Notes: a model not told the origin generated them from the letters alone. DNA of 55,578 nt from Comamonas testosteroni (GCF_003569915.1 NZ_KZ984468.1:1-55578); one strand, 5' to 3'. Positions 45,276 through 54,144 are shown, counted from the first letter of the stretch. Translations and numbers: made by a program.

Positions 45276-46904
45276 ATGTCGAACACTGTTGCATACAGCG
45301 CGCATACCGATACCTTTGCTGCCGACAATCTGCCGCCGCCCGAGCTTCAGCCCGAGTTTGTGTTTGAGCTGCCCGAGCTGCAATTCCCGGAGCGTCTGAA
45401 CTGCGCCGTCGAGCTGCTGGACCGGCATGTGGAGCAGGGCCGTGGCGACAGGCTTTGCATTCAGGCCGAGGGTGTGCGCTGGACCTATGCCGATCTGCAG
45501 CGTCAGGCCAACCGCATTGCCAATGTGCTCACGCAGGAGATGGGCCTGGTGCCGGGCAACCGTGTGCTGCTGTGTGCGCCCAACAACCCGATGATGGTGG
45601 CCAGCTGGTTTGGCGTCATCAAGGCTGGCGGCATTGCCGTGGCCGCCATGCCGCTGCTGCGCGCCAAGGAGCTGGGCACCATCATCGAGATTGCACAGGT
45701 CAGCCATGCGCTGTGCGATGCCGCGCTGCGCGTTGAAGTGCAGGGCGCGCAGCAAAAAGCTAGTACCTTGAAGGCGGTGCGCTATTTCAACAGCAGCGAC
45801 GGTGACAGTGAAGCCCTGGAGCCGCTGATGGAGCAGGCCGGTGATGCTTTCTATGCCGTGGAAACCGCCGCGACCGACACCTGCTTGCTGGGCTTTACCT
45901 CGGGCACTACCGGTGTGCCCAAAGCCACCATGCACTTTCACCGCGATGTGATGGCTGTGTGCGCCTGCTGGCCGCAATCCATGTTGCGTGCCAATGCCGA
46001 TGATGTGTTTATTGGCAGCCCGCCCATGGCGTTTACTTTTGGGCTGGGTGGGCAGGTGCTGTTTCCCATGTCGATAGGGGCGTCCATGGCCTTGCTGGAA
46101 AAAGCCAGCCCGCCCCTGCTGCTTGATGGCATTGAAAAATTTGGGGCAACCGTGGTGTTTACCGCGCCGACTTCTTACCGTGTGATGGCGCAGCAAGGTG
46201 ATCGCATTCGCAAGACCCGACTGCGCAAATGCGTCTCGGCCGGTGAGGCTTTGAATGCATCGACGCGGGCGCTGTGGAAGGACGCCACAGGCATCGAAAT
46301 CATTGACGGCATTGGCTCCACCGAGATGCTGCATATCTTTATCTCGCACCGCGAAGACGAAGCGCGGCCCGGTGCGACGGGCAAGGCTGTGCCCGGCTAC
46401 CACGCCAAGGTGGTGGACGACGATGGCCATGAAGTGCCCGTGGGCACGGTGGGCAAGCTGGCCGTGAAAGGACCCACGGGCTGCCGCTATCTGAACGACA
46501 GCCGCCAGACCAAATATGTGAGCCGGGGCTGGAACCTGACGGGCGACGCCTATCTGATGGATGCTGATGGCTATTTTGTCTATCAGGCGCGCACCGACGA
46601 CATGATCATCTCGGCGGGCTACAACATCGCCGCCCCCGAGGTGGAAGAAGCGCTGATGGCCCATGCCGCCGTGGCCGAGTGCGCCGTGATCGGCGTGGCC
46701 GACAGCGAGCGCGGTCAGATCGTCAAAGCCTTTGTGGTGCTGCGCACCGGCCATGCGGTGGGCGATGACATGGCCAAGGAGCTGCAGGATTTTGTGAAGA
46801 ACACAGTGGCACCGTACAAGTACCCGCGCGCGGTGCAGTTTGTCGAGCAACTGCCACGCACGGCCACGGGCAAGTTGCAGCGCTTCCGCTTGCATGAACA
46901 GTGA
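45276..46904 (+). CDS. aryl-CoA ligase (2-aminobenzoate-CoA ligase type)
   Basis: This 542-residue ANL-superfamily enzyme has the P-loop TSGTTGVPKATMHFHRD, the A5-type GSTEMLHIF (in IDGIGSTEMLHI), the hinge Asp in YQARTDDMIISAGYNIA, and the catalytic Lys near the C-terminus in RTATGKLQRF. It belongs to the benzoate-CoA ligase group and would activate anthranilate (2-aminobenzoate) with ATP and CoA, the first step of the pathway encoded around it. Specificity is inferred from context. AAAGGTTGGA lies before the ATG. Confidence 0.9.
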   Translation: MSNTVAYSAHTDTFAADNLPPPELQPEFVFELPELQFPERLNCAVELLDRHVEQGRGDRLCIQAEGVRWTYADLQRQANRIANVLTQEMGLVPGNRVLLCAPNNPMMVASWFGVIKAGGIAVAAMPLLRAKELGTIIEIAQVSHALCDAALRVEVQGAQQKASTLKAVRYFNSSDGDSEALEPLMEQAGDAFYAVETAATDTCLLGFTSGTTGVPKATMHFHRDVMAVCACWPQSMLRANADDVFIGSPPMAFTFGLGGQVLFPMSIGASMALLEKASPPLLLDGIEKFGATVVFTAPTSYRVMAQQGDRIRKTRLRKCVSAGEALNASTRALWKDATGIEIIDGIGSTEMLHIFISHREDEARPGATGKAVPGYHAKVVDDDGHEVPVGTVGKLAVKGPTGCRYLNDSRQTKYVSRGWNLTGDAYLMDADGYFVYQARTDDMIISAGYNIAAPEVEEALMAHAAVAECAVIGVADSERGQIVKAFVVLRTGHAVGDDMAKELQDFVKNTVAPYKYPRAVQFVEQLPRTATGKLQRFRLHEQ

Positions 46905-46918
46905 TTGCTATTTTTTGA

Positions 46919-46962
46919 ATAGCTGTCAGCCTATATGTTTCAATGACAATGAGGCGATTTGA
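46919..46962 (+). repeat. dispersed ~44-bp AT-rich repeat, copy 10
   Basis: The copy begins AATAGCTGTCAGCCTATATG and contains TTCAATGACAATGAGGC and a T-rich end. It fills the gap between the ligase and thioesterase genes, which argues against ATG codons inside it being the thioesterase start. Confidence 0.7.
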
Positions 46963-46981
46963 CTCAAAAATGGATGTGAGC

Positions 46982-47416
46982 ATGCATAACCCAAGCTCCA
47001 CGGGCAAACGCTTTGTGACCCAGGTGCCAATCCGCTTTGCGCACTGCGACCCGGCGGGAATCATCTTCTTTCCGCAGTATCTGGTGCTGTTCAACGCACT
47101 GGTGGAGGACTGGTTCAACCAGGCGCTGAATCTGTCCTATGCCGATATGGTGCAACAGGATCAGGTCGGCCTGCCGATTGTCCATCTGGAATGCGACTTC
47201 AAGGCCATCACGCGCATGGGCGAGGTGGTGGACTTCGGCCTGTCCGTGGCCAAGCTCGGCAATCGCTCGCTGACATTGAACGTGGACTGCACCGGCCCTG
47301 ACGGCCAGCTGCGCGTGGCGGCGCAGAAGGTGCTGGTCTTTACCAGTTTGCAGACCCATCAGGCCATCAGCGCGCCTGAGCCGATTCGCTCTGCCATAGA
47401 GCACTGGATGAACTAA
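46982..47416 (+). CDS. 4-hydroxybenzoyl-CoA thioesterase-like hotdog protein
   Basis: This protein of about 144 residues has the hotdog-fold 4HBT signature FAHCDPAGIIFFPQYLVLF, with the catalytic Asp in CDPAG, and then VEDWFNQAL and ECDFKAI. Such enzymes hydrolyse aryl- or acyl-CoA thioesters; here it may recycle CoA from dead-end intermediates or release a product. The start is uncertain: ATG codons at 46970 and 46982 are both possible, and those further upstream lie in the repeat. It is followed 12 bases later by the Rid gene. Confidence 0.85.
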   Translation: MHNPSSTGKRFVTQVPIRFAHCDPAGIIFFPQYLVLFNALVEDWFNQALNLSYADMVQQDQVGLPIVHLECDFKAITRMGEVVDFGLSVAKLGNRSLTLNVDCTGPDGQLRVAAQKVLVFTSLQTHQAISAPEPIRSAIEHWMN

Positions 47417-47428
47417 AAGGAGCAAGCA

Positions 47429-47821
47429 ATGCAAGTACTGCTGCCGCCGGGCTGGCCCCGGCCCAAGGGCTATGCCAATGGCGTGTCTGTGAAGGGGCGC
47501 CAGATCCATGTGGCGGGCATGATCGGCTGGGACGGTCAGGGAGTGTTCCACACCGACGATCTGGCCGCTCAGGTGCGTCAGGCCCTGCAGAACATTGTGG
47601 AGGTGCTGGCCGCAGGCGATGCCAGGCCCGAGCACATTGTGCGCATGACCTGGTACATCACCGACAAAAAGGAGTACCTGGCGCAGCAGGCCGAGATCGG
47701 CAAGGCCTACCGCGAGCTGATCGGCTCCTTCAGCGTGGCCATGACCGCGGTGCAGGTCGCCGCGCTGATTGAAGACCGCGCGAAGGTGGAGATTGAAGTG
47801 ACGGCGGTGGTGCCGGAGTAA
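47429..47821 (+). CDS. Rid-family (YjgF/YER057c/UK114) protein
   Basis: This 130-residue protein has the Rid fold: a start resembling VLLPPGWPRPKGYANG, HVAGMIGWDGQG, and a C-terminal VEIEVTAVVPE. At the position of the catalytic Arg of RidA (P-x-R before the VxVAxL strand) it reads SVAMTAVQVAAL, so the Arg is replaced by Met. It therefore belongs with the Rid subfamilies that lack this Arg, and imine-deaminase activity cannot be assumed. AAAGGAGC precedes the ATG. It is the last gene of the operon, before a terminator. A role in loss of the amino group is attractive but unproven. Confidence 0.88.
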   Translation: MQVLLPPGWPRPKGYANGVSVKGRQIHVAGMIGWDGQGVFHTDDLAAQVRQALQNIVEVLAAGDARPEHIVRMTWYITDKKEYLAQQAEIGKAYRELIGSFSVAMTAVQVAALIEDRAKVEIEVTAVVPE

Positions 47822-47842
47822 CGCAAGCCTCAGTGGGCGACC

Positions 47843-47891
47843 CATGAAGAAAGGGCTGGATGGAACCAAGGCCATCAAGCCCTTTTTCATG
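47843..47891. terminator. terminator at the end of the aryl-CoA operon
   Basis: AGGGCTGGATGG pairs with CCATCAAGCCCT with one mismatch, inside CATGAA/TTCATG flanks, and TTTTT follows on the plus strand. It lies 22 bases after the Rid stop codon and also precedes the end of the convergent pldA. Confidence 0.85.
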
Positions 47892-47960
47892 AGGCGCAAG
47901 CCGCTTTGTTGAAAACCGGCGCGGCCCAAACCAGAGACCGCGAGGATGCGTCTCAGGGGG

Positions 47961-49154
47961 CTAAAAGTCCAGCAGGCTGAGGCCCACGCTGAGTACCGTG
48001 CGCTTGTTGTTGTAGTCGACCAGACTGTCGCCATAGCCGCTGAACAGCTGCACATGCATGCGCAGATTGCTTTTGCCGCCGTTCCAGCCTTCGCCCAGCG
48101 TGCGTAGCCATTCGATGCGGCCGGAGCCACGGCCTTGGCCAATGGAGCCCCGGGCCGTCAGTGCCAGCGTGTTCTTGTCGTTCACATTCCAGCCCAGCCG
48201 GATTTCGCCGCGTCCAATGTAGTTCTGGATGTGGGGGTTGTCGTCGTTCAGCGTGCTTTCGTTGATGCGCTTCCAGGCCTTCAGATGCAACTGCCAGCGG
48301 TTGCCCAGCTCGGCACCGGTCATCAGATACCAGCGGTTCCAGCTGCGCGACAGTGGCTCGCTCTGTCCGTTGGATTGGTGCGCCAGCCCGATGCCCGAAT
48401 AGCGCCAGCGCCACCCAAACGGTAGCTGGGCATCGGTGGGGTAGACATAGAAGACCTCGGGCTCATGGTCCGTGGTGCGGAAGGGGCGTGAAATCTCGCT
48501 GTTAAACAGTTGCCAGTACGACTGCTGGGTGTAACCGAACCACAGGGAGTCCTTGCCTTCGGAGGTTGGCCCCGTCAGCAGCCCCGACGCAATCTTGGTG
48601 CGTGCTGATAGCTGCAGCCGCATCTCGTGCTTCTGATAGGGCTGCTGCGTGGCATAGCCGCGTGTGGGCGAGTAGGGCTGCTGGTTGACCTCGTCGCCCA
48701 TGACGACGGAGACCGTCATGGGCCGGTAGCCGCGGAAGTTGAAAGTGCCGCAGTTGCTGCCTTCCTCCAGCTCGTAAAAACGCGAGATTTCACTGTAGCG
48801 CGGGTCGCGGCAGCCGCCGTTGGTGGGCACCAGTGGTGTGGTCAGGCCCTGTGCGCTGTTGTCGGCCGCGGTGGCTGCGGCGCTTGCGTCGGCGTCCTGT
48901 GCAGTGGCGCTGGCTGCGGGGGCCGACCAGCCGGTAGCTGGGGGGGCGACCTCGGGCTGCTTGTGCTGTGACCAGGTATCGAAGCAAGCCAGGCGGCTGT
49001 TGTTATCGGTGATGGCGGCGCACTGGCGCCAGCCATCGGCGGGAGGGGCTGCCGTCGGCTCTGCCGCCATGGCTGGCGTCATAAAGCTGAGGCTGCCCAG
49101 CGCCGCGGCCAGTGGCAGTGGGCGAAGCAGTGTTCGGGTCAAAGTGGCGGACAT
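47961..49154 (-). CDS. pldA: outer-membrane phospholipase A (OMPLA)
   Basis: This 397-residue protein has a signal peptide (cleaved near AMAAE, residue 30) and a low-complexity Ala/Thr region to about residue 105. The phospholipase A1 beta-barrel follows. The active-site block is present as GLAHQSNGQSEPLSRSW, with H259 and S261 and the conserved Asn-Gly. OMPLA hydrolyses phospholipids that reach the outer leaflet after envelope damage. The barrel ends in a terminal Phe (GLSLLDF), as the BAM complex requires. It is longer than E. coli PldA because of the N-terminal linker. Confidence 0.9.
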   Translation of the reverse strand: MSATLTRTLLRPLPLAAALGSLSFMTPAMAAEPTAAPPADGWRQCAAITDNNSRLACFDTWSQHKQPEVAPPATGWSAPAASATAQDADASAAATAADNSAQGLTTPLVPTNGGCRDPRYSEISRFYELEEGSNCGTFNFRGYRPMTVSVVMGDEVNQQPYSPTRGYATQQPYQKHEMRLQLSARTKIASGLLTGPTSEGKDSLWFGYTQQSYWQLFNSEISRPFRTTDHEPEVFYVYPTDAQLPFGWRWRYSGIGLAHQSNGQSEPLSRSWNRWYLMTGAELGNRWQLHLKAWKRINESTLNDDNPHIQNYIGRGEIRLGWNVNDKNTLALTARGSIGQGRGSGRIEWLRTLGEGWNGGKSNLRMHVQLFSGYGDSLVDYNNKRTVLSVGLSLLDF

Positions 49155-49193
49155 GGGGTCTCTTGAGCGGTGTTGTCGGTGGATGCGCGGGGC

Positions 49194-49631
49194 TCAGGGC
49201 TGTTTGCGCATCACAAAATCTTGCGGGGTGGCGTCTTCGGAAGTCTGGAAGCTGCCGCGAATTTCACGGCCACAGCTGTCGGCTGCGACTTCGCCCAGCC
49301 AGGTGCCGGTGATGCGCTGGCCGTCCGAGCTTTCTTCCAGTGTGATCGCGCCCTGGTTCAGATCGCCCACCATGGGGTAGCCAGTGTCGCCACGACGGAT
49401 CGTGCCTTTGACATTGCCCTTCCATTCAGGGTGCGGGCCCAGAGCGATGTGCGCAGTTTGCGCATCGCCGCTGACCGAGGCTGTCCACTCACCCTGCAAC
49501 TGCTTGTCAGTCATTTCCCAGTTCGAAGGGCAGGTGAGGTCGGTTTTAGAGCTGTTTTGCGCCCATGTCTGCATGGAAATTGCGCATGTAGCTATCAAAA
49601 TAATAGTATTTGAAACGATTGTGAGTTTCAT
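49194..49631 (-). CDS. small exported protein of unknown function
   Basis: This 145-residue protein has a signal peptide (MKLTIVSNTIILIATCAISM, cleaved near TWAQN). The mature part has two Cys (LTCPSNWEM and ADSCGREIRG) that may form a disulfide, and beta-strand-rich sequence such as QGEWTASVSG and ITGTWLGEV that recalls a small lipocalin-like or extracellular beta fold. It begins 9 bases after the rep stop and ends 39 bases before pldA, so the three may be co-transcribed. I do not recognise the family. Confidence 0.7.
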   Translation of the reverse strand: MKLTIVSNTIILIATCAISMQTWAQNSSKTDLTCPSNWEMTDKQLQGEWTASVSGDAQTAHIALGPHPEWKGNVKGTIRRGDTGYPMVGDLNQGAITLEESSDGQRITGTWLGEVAADSCGREIRGSFQTSEDATPQDFVMRKQP

Positions 49632-49640
49632 GATTGCGGC

Positions 49641-51713
49641 CTAGCTGGTTTTGCCAGCGTCGGTTTGTGTCTTGCGTGCGGCAAATTCCTCGCGCAGCTT
49701 TCGCAGTTTTTCGCGCGGGTCTTCCTTGGCGGTGGCTGCGTCGAGGTTCATCTCCTTGATGAAGCGACTGGGCTGGCAGGCGACCATCTCGCGGCCCTTC
49801 TTGCGGCGCTTGGTCCAGCTGACGGCCAGCGTGCGCTGGGCGCGGGTAATGCCCACGTACATCAGACGGCGCTCTTCCTGCAGGCGGGATGCGGTTTCGT
49901 CACTGACTTTTTGCTGGCGGCCATCGTCGTCGTCGAGCTTGAAAGGCAGCATGCCTTCGGTCACACCCACCAGCATCACATGCGGCCATTCCAGACCCTT
50001 GGAGGCGTGCAGGGTGGACAGCACCACCATGTCCTGCTCTTTTTCGCGCTCGCTGATGGTGGAGAGCAGCGCAATGTTCTGCGAGACTTCGAGCAGGCTT
50101 TTCACCTCGGTCTGCGTGGTGGTGCCGGCCGCGTCTTCGATCTGCCCTCCGGCGCGCTGGGTCATCCAGTCGCAGAACTCCAGCACATTGCTCCAGCGCG
50201 CGGCGGCAACGGACTCGCTGTCCTCGCTGTCGTACAGATACTGCTCGTAGCCAATCTCCTTGAGCCAGTCCATCAGGAAGGTGCGCGAGGCTTCGGCCCC
50301 CAGCGTGTGGCGGGCGCGGTATTCCAGGTCGTTGATATAGCGGCCAAACTCCAGCAGGCTCTCATAGGCCTTGCGGGGCAGGGCTTCTTCAAGCATGGCG
50401 TTGAACAGCGCGCCGAACATGGACTGCTTGTGCGCGCCCGAGAACTCGCCCAGGCGGCCCAGCGTGGTGTGGCCTATGCCGCGCTTGGGCGTGCCGATGG
50501 CGCGCAAAAAGGCCGGGTCGTCGTCGTTATTGATCCACAGGCGAAACCAGGCGCACAGGTCCTTGATTTCCGCACGGTCAAAGAACGAAGTACCGCCCGA
50601 GACCTTGTAAGGAATATTGAGCTTGCGCAGCGCCTTCTCAAACGGCTTGGCCTGGTGGTTGGCGCGGTACAGAATCGCCATGTCCTTCCATGCGGGCTGC
50701 GGGTTCATGCTGGCGCGCAGGCTCTGGATGCGTGCGGCGGCGCGCTCGGCCTCGTGCTCCTCGGTGTCGCAATCGACAATGCGCACCGGTTCGCCCTCGC
50801 CCAGCTCCGAAAACAGCGTTTTGGGAAACAGCTTGGGGTTGGGGCCGATCACATTGTTGGCGGCGCGCAAGATGGCGCTGGTTGAGCGGTAGTTCTGCTC
50901 CAGCTTGATGATCTTGAGCTGCGGAAAATCAATCGGCAGCTTCTTGAGGTTGTCCAGCGTCGCGCCGCGCCAGCCGTAGATCGACTGGTCATCGTCGCCC
51001 ACGGCGGTGAAGTGGGCGCGCTCGCCCACCAGCATCTTCAGCAGCTCGTACTGCGTGGCATTCGTGTCCTGGTATTCGTCCACCAGCACATGGCCCAGCA
51101 GGCGCTGCCATTTCTCGCGTACTTCGGGGTGGCCTTTGAGCAAGCGCATGGGCATGCCGATCAGGTCGTCAAAGTCCACGCTCTGGTAGGCGGTCAGGCG
51201 TTCCTCATAGCGCTGCATGATGAGGGCGATGCTGCGCTCGTTGTCGTCCTGCGCCATGGCCAGGGCCTTGCGGCTGTCCCAGCCATTGTTCTTCCAGCCG
51301 CTGATGGTCCACTGCCATTGGCGCGCCGTCGCCACATCGGTGGTGCCGCCCGCGCAGTCCTTGAGGATGCCGGTGACATCGTCCTGGTCGAGAATGCTGA
51401 ACTGGGGCTTCAAACCGAGCGCATGGCCGTCCTCGCGCACCATGCGCACGCCCAGCGAGTGAAACGTGCAGATCAGTACCTCCTTGGCCTGGCGGCCGAT
51501 CAGCCCGGCGGCACGCTCGCGCATTTCGGCGGCGGCCTTGTTGGTAAAGGTAATGGCCGCAATACGGCGCGGTGCCATGCCTGTTTCAATGAGGCGGGCG
51601 ATCTTGTGCGTGATCACCCGGGTCTTGCCGGATCCTGCACCAGCCAGCACGAGACAAGGGCCTTCGGTGTAGTGCACAGCCTGAAGCTGAGCGAGATTGA
51701 GACCTGCAGACAT
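49641..51713 (-). CDS. rep: ATP-dependent DNA helicase Rep (UvrD/PcrA family)
   Basis: This 690-residue SF1A helicase has all motifs: LAGAGSGKTRVIT, ITFTNKAAAEMRERA, LVDEYQDTN, VGDDDQSIYGWRGA, QNYRST, LSTLHASKGLEWPHV and EERRLMYVGITRAQ. Length and the IRxLDQDDV- and SGGTSFFDRAEIKDL-type blocks favour Rep over UvrD. Rep clears proteins from DNA ahead of replication forks and restarts them. The gene is divergent from the GTPase operon, with nearly 290 bases of AT-rich DNA between them. Confidence 0.93.
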   Translation of the reverse strand: MSAGLNLAQLQAVHYTEGPCLVLAGAGSGKTRVITHKIARLIETGMAPRRIAAITFTNKAAAEMRERAAGLIGRQAKEVLICTFHSLGVRMVREDGHALGLKPQFSILDQDDVTGILKDCAGGTTDVATARQWQWTISGWKNNGWDSRKALAMAQDDNERSIALIMQRYEERLTAYQSVDFDDLIGMPMRLLKGHPEVREKWQRLLGHVLVDEYQDTNATQYELLKMLVGERAHFTAVGDDDQSIYGWRGATLDNLKKLPIDFPQLKIIKLEQNYRSTSAILRAANNVIGPNPKLFPKTLFSELGEGEPVRIVDCDTEEHEAERAAARIQSLRASMNPQPAWKDMAILYRANHQAKPFEKALRKLNIPYKVSGGTSFFDRAEIKDLCAWFRLWINNDDDPAFLRAIGTPKRGIGHTTLGRLGEFSGAHKQSMFGALFNAMLEEALPRKAYESLLEFGRYINDLEYRARHTLGAEASRTFLMDWLKEIGYEQYLYDSEDSESVAAARWSNVLEFCDWMTQRAGGQIEDAAGTTTQTEVKSLLEVSQNIALLSTISEREKEQDMVVLSTLHASKGLEWPHVMLVGVTEGMLPFKLDDDDGRQQKVSDETASRLQEERRLMYVGITRAQRTLAVSWTKRRKKGREMVACQPSRFIKEMNLDAATAKEDPREKLRKLREEFAARKTQTDAGKTS

Positions 51714-52000
51714 GAAACCGTTTGACCCTTCATCCTAGAAACAAGACCTAGCAGGATACCGCTTTGCCATGTAAAGACCTGAGGCTGACTGTCACAACTG
51801 ACAAATTGAAGGGGTGGAGTGAGGCATACGCCTACATATCTGATCACCGTCGCATTTGATAATTGTTGTAATCAGGTGTGAACTTCAGTGTCAAATATTG
51901 TTGAATCTGATGCGAGGTTCTTTGAACACGAAGGTCTTATTGCTATTGTTCCGGCATTGCGATTTATTACAGCTATGAAGTAAAAGATGGGGTGGTTTGC
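51714..52000. promoter_or_regulatory. divergent promoter region between rep and the GTPase operon
   Basis: This AT-rich stretch has no gene. Being between two divergent transcripts it must hold both promoters. I do not see a convincing -35/-10 pair in either direction, though several TTGA-containing hexamers are present. A GGGGTGG just before 52001 is a likely ribosome binding site. Confidence 0.4.
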
Positions 52001-52738
52001 ATGGCGAAAACCATTGGGGAGGTTAGCTGGGCGGCGGAGCTTTGGACGCCGGCAGTACAACAGCGCTTTGAGGCGCTGTTTGCCGTGGCGTCGCGCAAGT
52101 CGCTTTCCGGCTGGCGTCTGGTGCCGCGCGAGGCTGCCGAAGTGCTGGTGCTCGACGGCACCGTGCCGGCGCTGGCCCAGGAAGTCAAAAACTCCCCCTG
52201 CGTGGTCTATGTGGGCGGAGAAGCCTCGGCTCAGCCGCTGGGCCGCTCCTCGCAGGGCTGGGCCGCGCACCTGGATGTGGAATTCACGCTGTCCGACCTG
52301 ATCGACATGCTGGACCGCGCCGCCGTCTTTCTGATGGATTGGAAGGCGCGCCAGAAGGCCAGCGTGACGTTGACTCTGCAGCGTGCGCTGGAGGATTTGA
52401 AGGAGCAGGGGCTGGACTGCCCGCACCGATTCCAGATCAAGTCCTGGGTGGCGTTGCCCGGAGCGGCCAATACGGCGCAGAACATGCGCGCACTGGCCCT
52501 GCTCTCGCGCGGCCCGATTGCGGTGCAGTCGCTCAGCGAGCATTCGGGCGCGGAGCTGGCCGAGCTGATCTCCCTGTTGTCTTTGCCGCAGGTTCAGGCA
52601 GTATTGCGCTGCAGTTTGAAGACTGCGGAGGCCACCAAGCCGCAGCCGACCACCCCTACAACACAGCCAGCCGCATCGGTCACCCGCCAGTGGGTGAAGA
52701 AGCTGACCGGCTGGATTACGCGCGGAGGGCGCACATGA
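52001..52738 (+). CDS. hypothetical protein, first gene of the GTPase-roadblock operon
   Basis: This 245-residue protein matches no family I know. The N-terminal part (about 40-75) alternates strands and helices (LVPREAAEVLVLDG, KNSPCVVYVGG), somewhat like a receiver or Rossmann-like fold without its catalytic residues. The C-terminal part (about 165-210) has a helical segment (ALLSRGPIAVQSLSEHSG) that could be a winged helix. It ends with a basic stretch. The ATG at 52001 follows GGGGTGG. The stop overlaps the GTPase start by ATGA, so its product probably acts with the GTPase as output or scaffold. Confidence 0.7.
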   Translation: MAKTIGEVSWAAELWTPAVQQRFEALFAVASRKSLSGWRLVPREAAEVLVLDGTVPALAQEVKNSPCVVYVGGEASAQPLGRSSQGWAAHLDVEFTLSDLIDMLDRAAVFLMDWKARQKASVTLTLQRALEDLKEQGLDCPHRFQIKSWVALPGAANTAQNMRALALLSRGPIAVQSLSEHSGAELAELISLLSLPQVQAVLRCSLKTAEATKPQPTTPTTQPAASVTRQWVKKLTGWITRGGRT

Positions 52739-53301
52739 CATCTTCGATCCCCATGCAGCCCGGGCAGGGCCTGCTGCGGGTCAGCCTGTTGGGCCCCATG
52801 GGCATAGGCAAGACCACGGCGCTGCGCAGCCTGTGCGGGCAGCTCATGTCGGGCAGCGACGTCCCGAATCTGGACAAAGCCGCGCACTCCAAGGAGTTCA
52901 CCACCGTGGGCGCGGAATTTGGTGAGATCGACCTGGGCTCGGGCGAGCGCCTGCAGCTCGTCGGCAGCCCCGGGCAGGACCGTTTCGACTTTGTGCGCCG
53001 CTGGGTGCTCTCCGCCTCGGTGGGGGCGCTGCTGATGGTGGACGTCAACGACAGCGATGCGGTGGACTACGCCAGCGAGATGCTGACCGGCGTGGGCCAG
53101 CTCGAAACCGAGCCGCTTCTCATCATCCTCAGCTGCCGCCCCGCCAGTGGCGAGCAGCTCGAAGCTTTCAGCACGGCGCTGATGAGCCGTGGGCATGCCA
53201 TCGTGCCCATTGTTCAGGCCGATCCGCGTGACCGCCAGCAGATGCTCGATGCCCTGGGCGTGCTGGCATCGCTGCTGTCCTTGCAAAGTCAGAATCTATG
53301 A
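52735..53301 (+). CDS. MglA-like small GTPase (COG2229 type)
   Basis: This 188-residue protein has a P-loop GPMGIGKTT (residues 20-28) and a switch-II-like VGSPGQDRFDFVRRW. Threonines in FTTVGAEFGEI may serve as switch I. The NKXD guanine-specificity motif is not kept; the matching region reads LSCRPASG. This is typical of the COG2229 group of small GTPases related to MglA. MglA-type proteins control polarity, motility or surface structures with roadblock-domain regulators, which the next two genes supply. Four-base overlaps link it to both neighbours. Confidence 0.87.
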   Translation: MTSSIPMQPGQGLLRVSLLGPMGIGKTTALRSLCGQLMSGSDVPNLDKAAHSKEFTTVGAEFGEIDLGSGERLQLVGSPGQDRFDFVRRWVLSASVGALLMVDVNDSDAVDYASEMLTGVGQLETEPLLIILSCRPASGEQLEAFSTALMSRGHAIVPIVQADPRDRQQMLDALGVLASLLSLQSQNL

Positions 53302-53696
53302 AGACCCATACCCCCCTCGTCATTCCGGCCGACGTCGTGCAGGCCGGACAGAGCATTCTCCAGCGCATCGTTGCACCCGTGGACGGTGTGCATATCGCGC
53401 TGCTGTGCACGCCCGATGGTTTCGAGATCACGGCGCTGCGCATTCGCAGTGAGCTGCCGACCGAGCGACTGTCTGCCATGGCGGGCTCGCTCATGGCCAT
53501 GGCCAAGGCGGTGGCCAATGAAATCGGTCACAAGGATTGCAAGCGCCTGACCTTCGAGACGGAGTCGGGCACGGTGGTTTTTCAGGCGGTGGGCGGCAGC
53601 TTCCCTGCGGTTCTCTGCCTGGTCGTGGATCAGAACGCCCTGCTGGGCCGCGCACTCTGGGCGGCTGGCGAGGTTGCTACCGGATTCCTGCCCTGA
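53298..53696 (+). CDS. roadblock/LC7-domain protein 1
   Basis: This 132-residue protein has a roadblock/LC7 (profilin-like) fold: an N-terminal helix, ALLCTPDGFEITALR, a central helix with LSAMAGSLMAMAKAVANEI, and FETESGTVVFQAVGG as the paired strands. MglB and similar roadblock dimers act as GTPase-activating or scaffold partners of MglA-like GTPases. The ATG overlaps the GTPase stop by four bases. Confidence 0.85.
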   Translation: MKTHTPLVIPADVVQAGQSILQRIVAPVDGVHIALLCTPDGFEITALRIRSELPTERLSAMAGSLMAMAKAVANEIGHKDCKRLTFETESGTVVFQAVGGSFPAVLCLVVDQNALLGRALWAAGEVATGFLP

Positions 53697-53784
53697 GAAA
53701 GCTGGGGTCTGGTCGTTCTGTGTCTGAAAGTGTGCGCCCTCGGTCGCACGGGTTCCTGGTGTCGCATTTTTCAAAGGTGAATAT

Positions 53785-54144
53785 ATGGCCTCTATTCAAG
53801 ACTCTCTGAATGCTTTGATGACAGTGGATGGTGCAGTCTGTGCAGCTCTGGTGGACAGCACCAGCGGCATGCTCATGGGCAGCGTAGGAAGCGGTGTGGA
53901 CATGGAGCTCGCCGCCGCCGGCAACACAGAAGTGGTGCGCGCCAAGCTCAAGACCATGCGCATGCTGAACCTCAACGATCAGATCGACGACATCCTGATC
54001 ACGCTGGGCAAGCAATACCACATCATCCGCCCCGTGGTGGCCAATGAAGGCGTGTTCTTCTACCTGGTGCTGGACAAGAGCCGTGGCAACCTGGCCCTGG
54101 CCCGCCGCAAGACCGCCGATGTGGAAAAGGATCTCAAGATTTGA
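53785..54144 (+). CDS. roadblock/LC7-domain protein 2
   Basis: This 119-residue protein is a second roadblock/LC7 domain: ASIQDSLNALMTVDGAVCAA, LVDSTSGMLMGSVGSG, a helix near AGNTEVVRAKLKTM and IIRPVVANEGVFFYLVLD as the strand pair. It is distinct from the first roadblock protein, so a heterodimer is possible. It lies 88 bases further on, with AAAGGTG before the ATG, and is followed by a terminator, closing the operon. Confidence 0.85.
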   Translation: MASIQDSLNALMTVDGAVCAALVDSTSGMLMGSVGSGVDMELAAAGNTEVVRAKLKTMRMLNLNDQIDDILITLGKQYHIIRPVVANEGVFFYLVLDKSRGNLALARRKTADVEKDLKI

